From contig DCXR01000031.1 in assembly GCA_002329075.1 (NCBI GenBank), positions 1-7,094 on the forward strand: 7,094 nt of DNA. The letters run 5' to 3'. Below are positions 6,864-7,094 of the stretch, piece by piece; position 1 is the stretch's first letter, and each line of letters begins with the position of its first letter. The position numbers and the translations under genes are program-made. The stretch comes from Candidatus Neomicrothrix sp. UBA2131 (GTDB taxonomy: Bacteria > Actinomycetota > Acidimicrobiia > Acidimicrobiales > MedAcidi-G1). The notes under the pieces were generated by a model. That model did not search any database. It saw only the letters and a list, made by a program, of their open reading frames with translations, and was not told where the DNA came from.

Positions 6864-6884
6864 GTTGCGCGGCCTACGCGCAGC
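6864..6884. repeat. Inverted repeat upstream of purA (possible operator)
   Basis: GTTGCGC at 6864-6870 and GCGCAGC at 6878-6884 pair over 7 positions, with one G-T wobble, around a 7-base loop. The repeat lies roughly 80-100 bases upstream of the candidate -10 box. It could be a repressor or activator site for the operon, but short GC repeats are common in such DNA and I recognise no known operator. Confidence 0.25.
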
Positions 6885-6891
6885 ATTTGCC

Positions 6892-6915
6892 GTTTCCACA
6901 CCCCCTGTGGAAAAC
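6892..6915. repeat. Tail-to-tail pair of DnaA-box-like 9-mers (8-bp perfect inverted repeat)
   Basis: TTTCCACA at 6893-6900 and TGTGGAAA at 6906-6913 are exact reverse complements around the loop CCCCC. Read as 9-mers, the plus strand has GTTTCCACA (6892-6900) and the minus strand TTTTCCACA (6906-6914). Both resemble the DnaA box TTATCCACA and its actinobacterial forms (TTGTCCACA, TTTTCCACA). Another reading is a plain RNA hairpin; no T tract follows it on either strand beyond the stem. Confidence 0.5.
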
Positions 6916-7017
6916 CCCGGAAACCCCTACGACGACTGACGGTCCGCTGGGGATTGCAACACGCCCGTAATACGCCGATCGTCGCCGAACCGATTGCGAA
7001 ACTGCAGGTCACACCGT

Positions 7018-7026
7018 TTTTCCACA
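7018..7026 (+). promoter_or_regulatory. Third DnaA-box-like 9-mer
   Basis: TTTTCCACA is identical to the minus-strand copy at 6906-6914 and lies about 105 bases from it. An exact repeat of an A/T-leaning 9-mer within such GC-rich sequence is unlikely by chance, which supports a real DnaA binding cluster. Its role, as part of an origin or as a regulatory or titration site, cannot be told from the window. Confidence 0.45.
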
Positions 7027-7045
7027 GGGCCGCCGGAGCCCGAAA

Positions 7046-7074
7046 AGGCGCGGCCGGACGGGCCCGAAGCGCCT
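7046..7074 (-). terminator. Intrinsic terminator-like hairpin of a possible upstream minus-strand gene
   Basis: AGGCGC (7046-7051) and GCGCCT (7069-7074) form a perfect 6-bp stem, with GGCC/GGCC (7052-7055 and 7061-7064) able to pair inside it. On the minus strand the 3' arm ends in T and continues TTT at 7043-7045, giving a short TTTT run as in an intrinsic terminator. A minus-strand TGA lies at 7074-7076, directly at the base of the stem. This would separate a gene beyond the right edge from the purine operon. Confidence 0.5.
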
Positions 7075-7094
7075 CAGGTACGCCGCTGGCGTCG

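Larger units (their letters stand above)
6745..7094. other. Intergenic region upstream of the purine operon
   Basis: No coding frame here is convincing. A 75-residue minus-strand frame at 6785-7012 has no family features, would end inside the candidate promoter and is probably chance. The region holds the purA ribosome binding site and -10 candidate, an imperfect inverted repeat GTTGCGC/GCGCAGC at 6864-6884, three DnaA-box-like 9-mers between 6892 and 7026, and a terminator-like hairpin at 7046-7074. No tRNA or riboswitch is recognisable. Confidence 0.7.

Noticed and set aside
6893..6913. TTTCCACA/TGTGGAAA hairpin as an intrinsic terminator
   Set aside because: The T and A runs lie inside the stem and no T tract follows on either strand. 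Similarity to DnaA boxes and a third copy nearby explain it better.
6785..7012. 75-residue minus-strand frame upstream of purA
   Set aside because: It has no Shine-Dalgarno that I can support and no recognisable motif, it is Arg-rich, and it covers the DnaA-like sites and the candidate promoter.
1..7094. CRISPR array, tRNA, rRNA, insertion sequence or prophage genes
   Set aside because: I saw no regularly spaced repeats, cloverleaf-like sequence, transposase or integrase frame or terminal repeats. The window is nearly filled by housekeeping purine genes.

Overview
The window is a GC-rich actinobacterial chromosome segment dominated by one seven-gene purine biosynthesis operon on the minus strand. 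Many G/C-ending codons, frequent GTG starts and one TTG start fit a high-GC actinobacterium. PurB and PurA closely follow the mycobacterial pattern as I remember it: the 'NVLASRYAS' opening and 'GRSHNVAAQATTLGKR' motif of PurB, and the 'SGPFPTELFDE'-type and 'TGRRRR' segments of PurA. Several features differ from Mycobacterium and Streptomyces, so I favour a deeper lineage such as Acidimicrobiia, but this is an inference without any search.

Layout from left to right: (1) 16-402, plus strand, a small basic coiled-coil-like protein of unknown function. (2) 403-421, a 19-base convergent gap with a GC hairpin that runs over the end of purQ. (3) 422-6744, minus strand, transcribed right to left as purA-purD-purE-purB-purC-purS-purQ. 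Gaps are 13, 29 and 19 bases, then a 4-base overlap, a 3-base gap and a 4-base overlap, which points to one co-transcribed, translationally coupled unit. (4) 6745-7094, about 350 bases without a supportable gene. This stretch holds the likely purA promoter, a tail-to-tail pair of DnaA-box-like 9-mers, a third such 9-mer, and a minus-strand terminator-like hairpin just after a stop codon that may end an upstream gene.

Together the genes give PurD (step 2), two of the three FGAM synthase subunits (PurS and PurQ, step 4), PurE (step 6), PurC (step 7), PurB (step 8 and the last AMP step) and PurA (IMP to adenylosuccinate). purF, purN, purL, purK, purM and purH are not in the window; notably purL does not follow purQ, because a convergent unrelated gene lies there.

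I found no new defence, mobile or secretion system. The signals most worth a second look are the DnaA-box-like cluster upstream of purA, a Lys-to-Arg change in the PurA signature, a shortened N-terminal segment in PurD, and the operon ending without purL.
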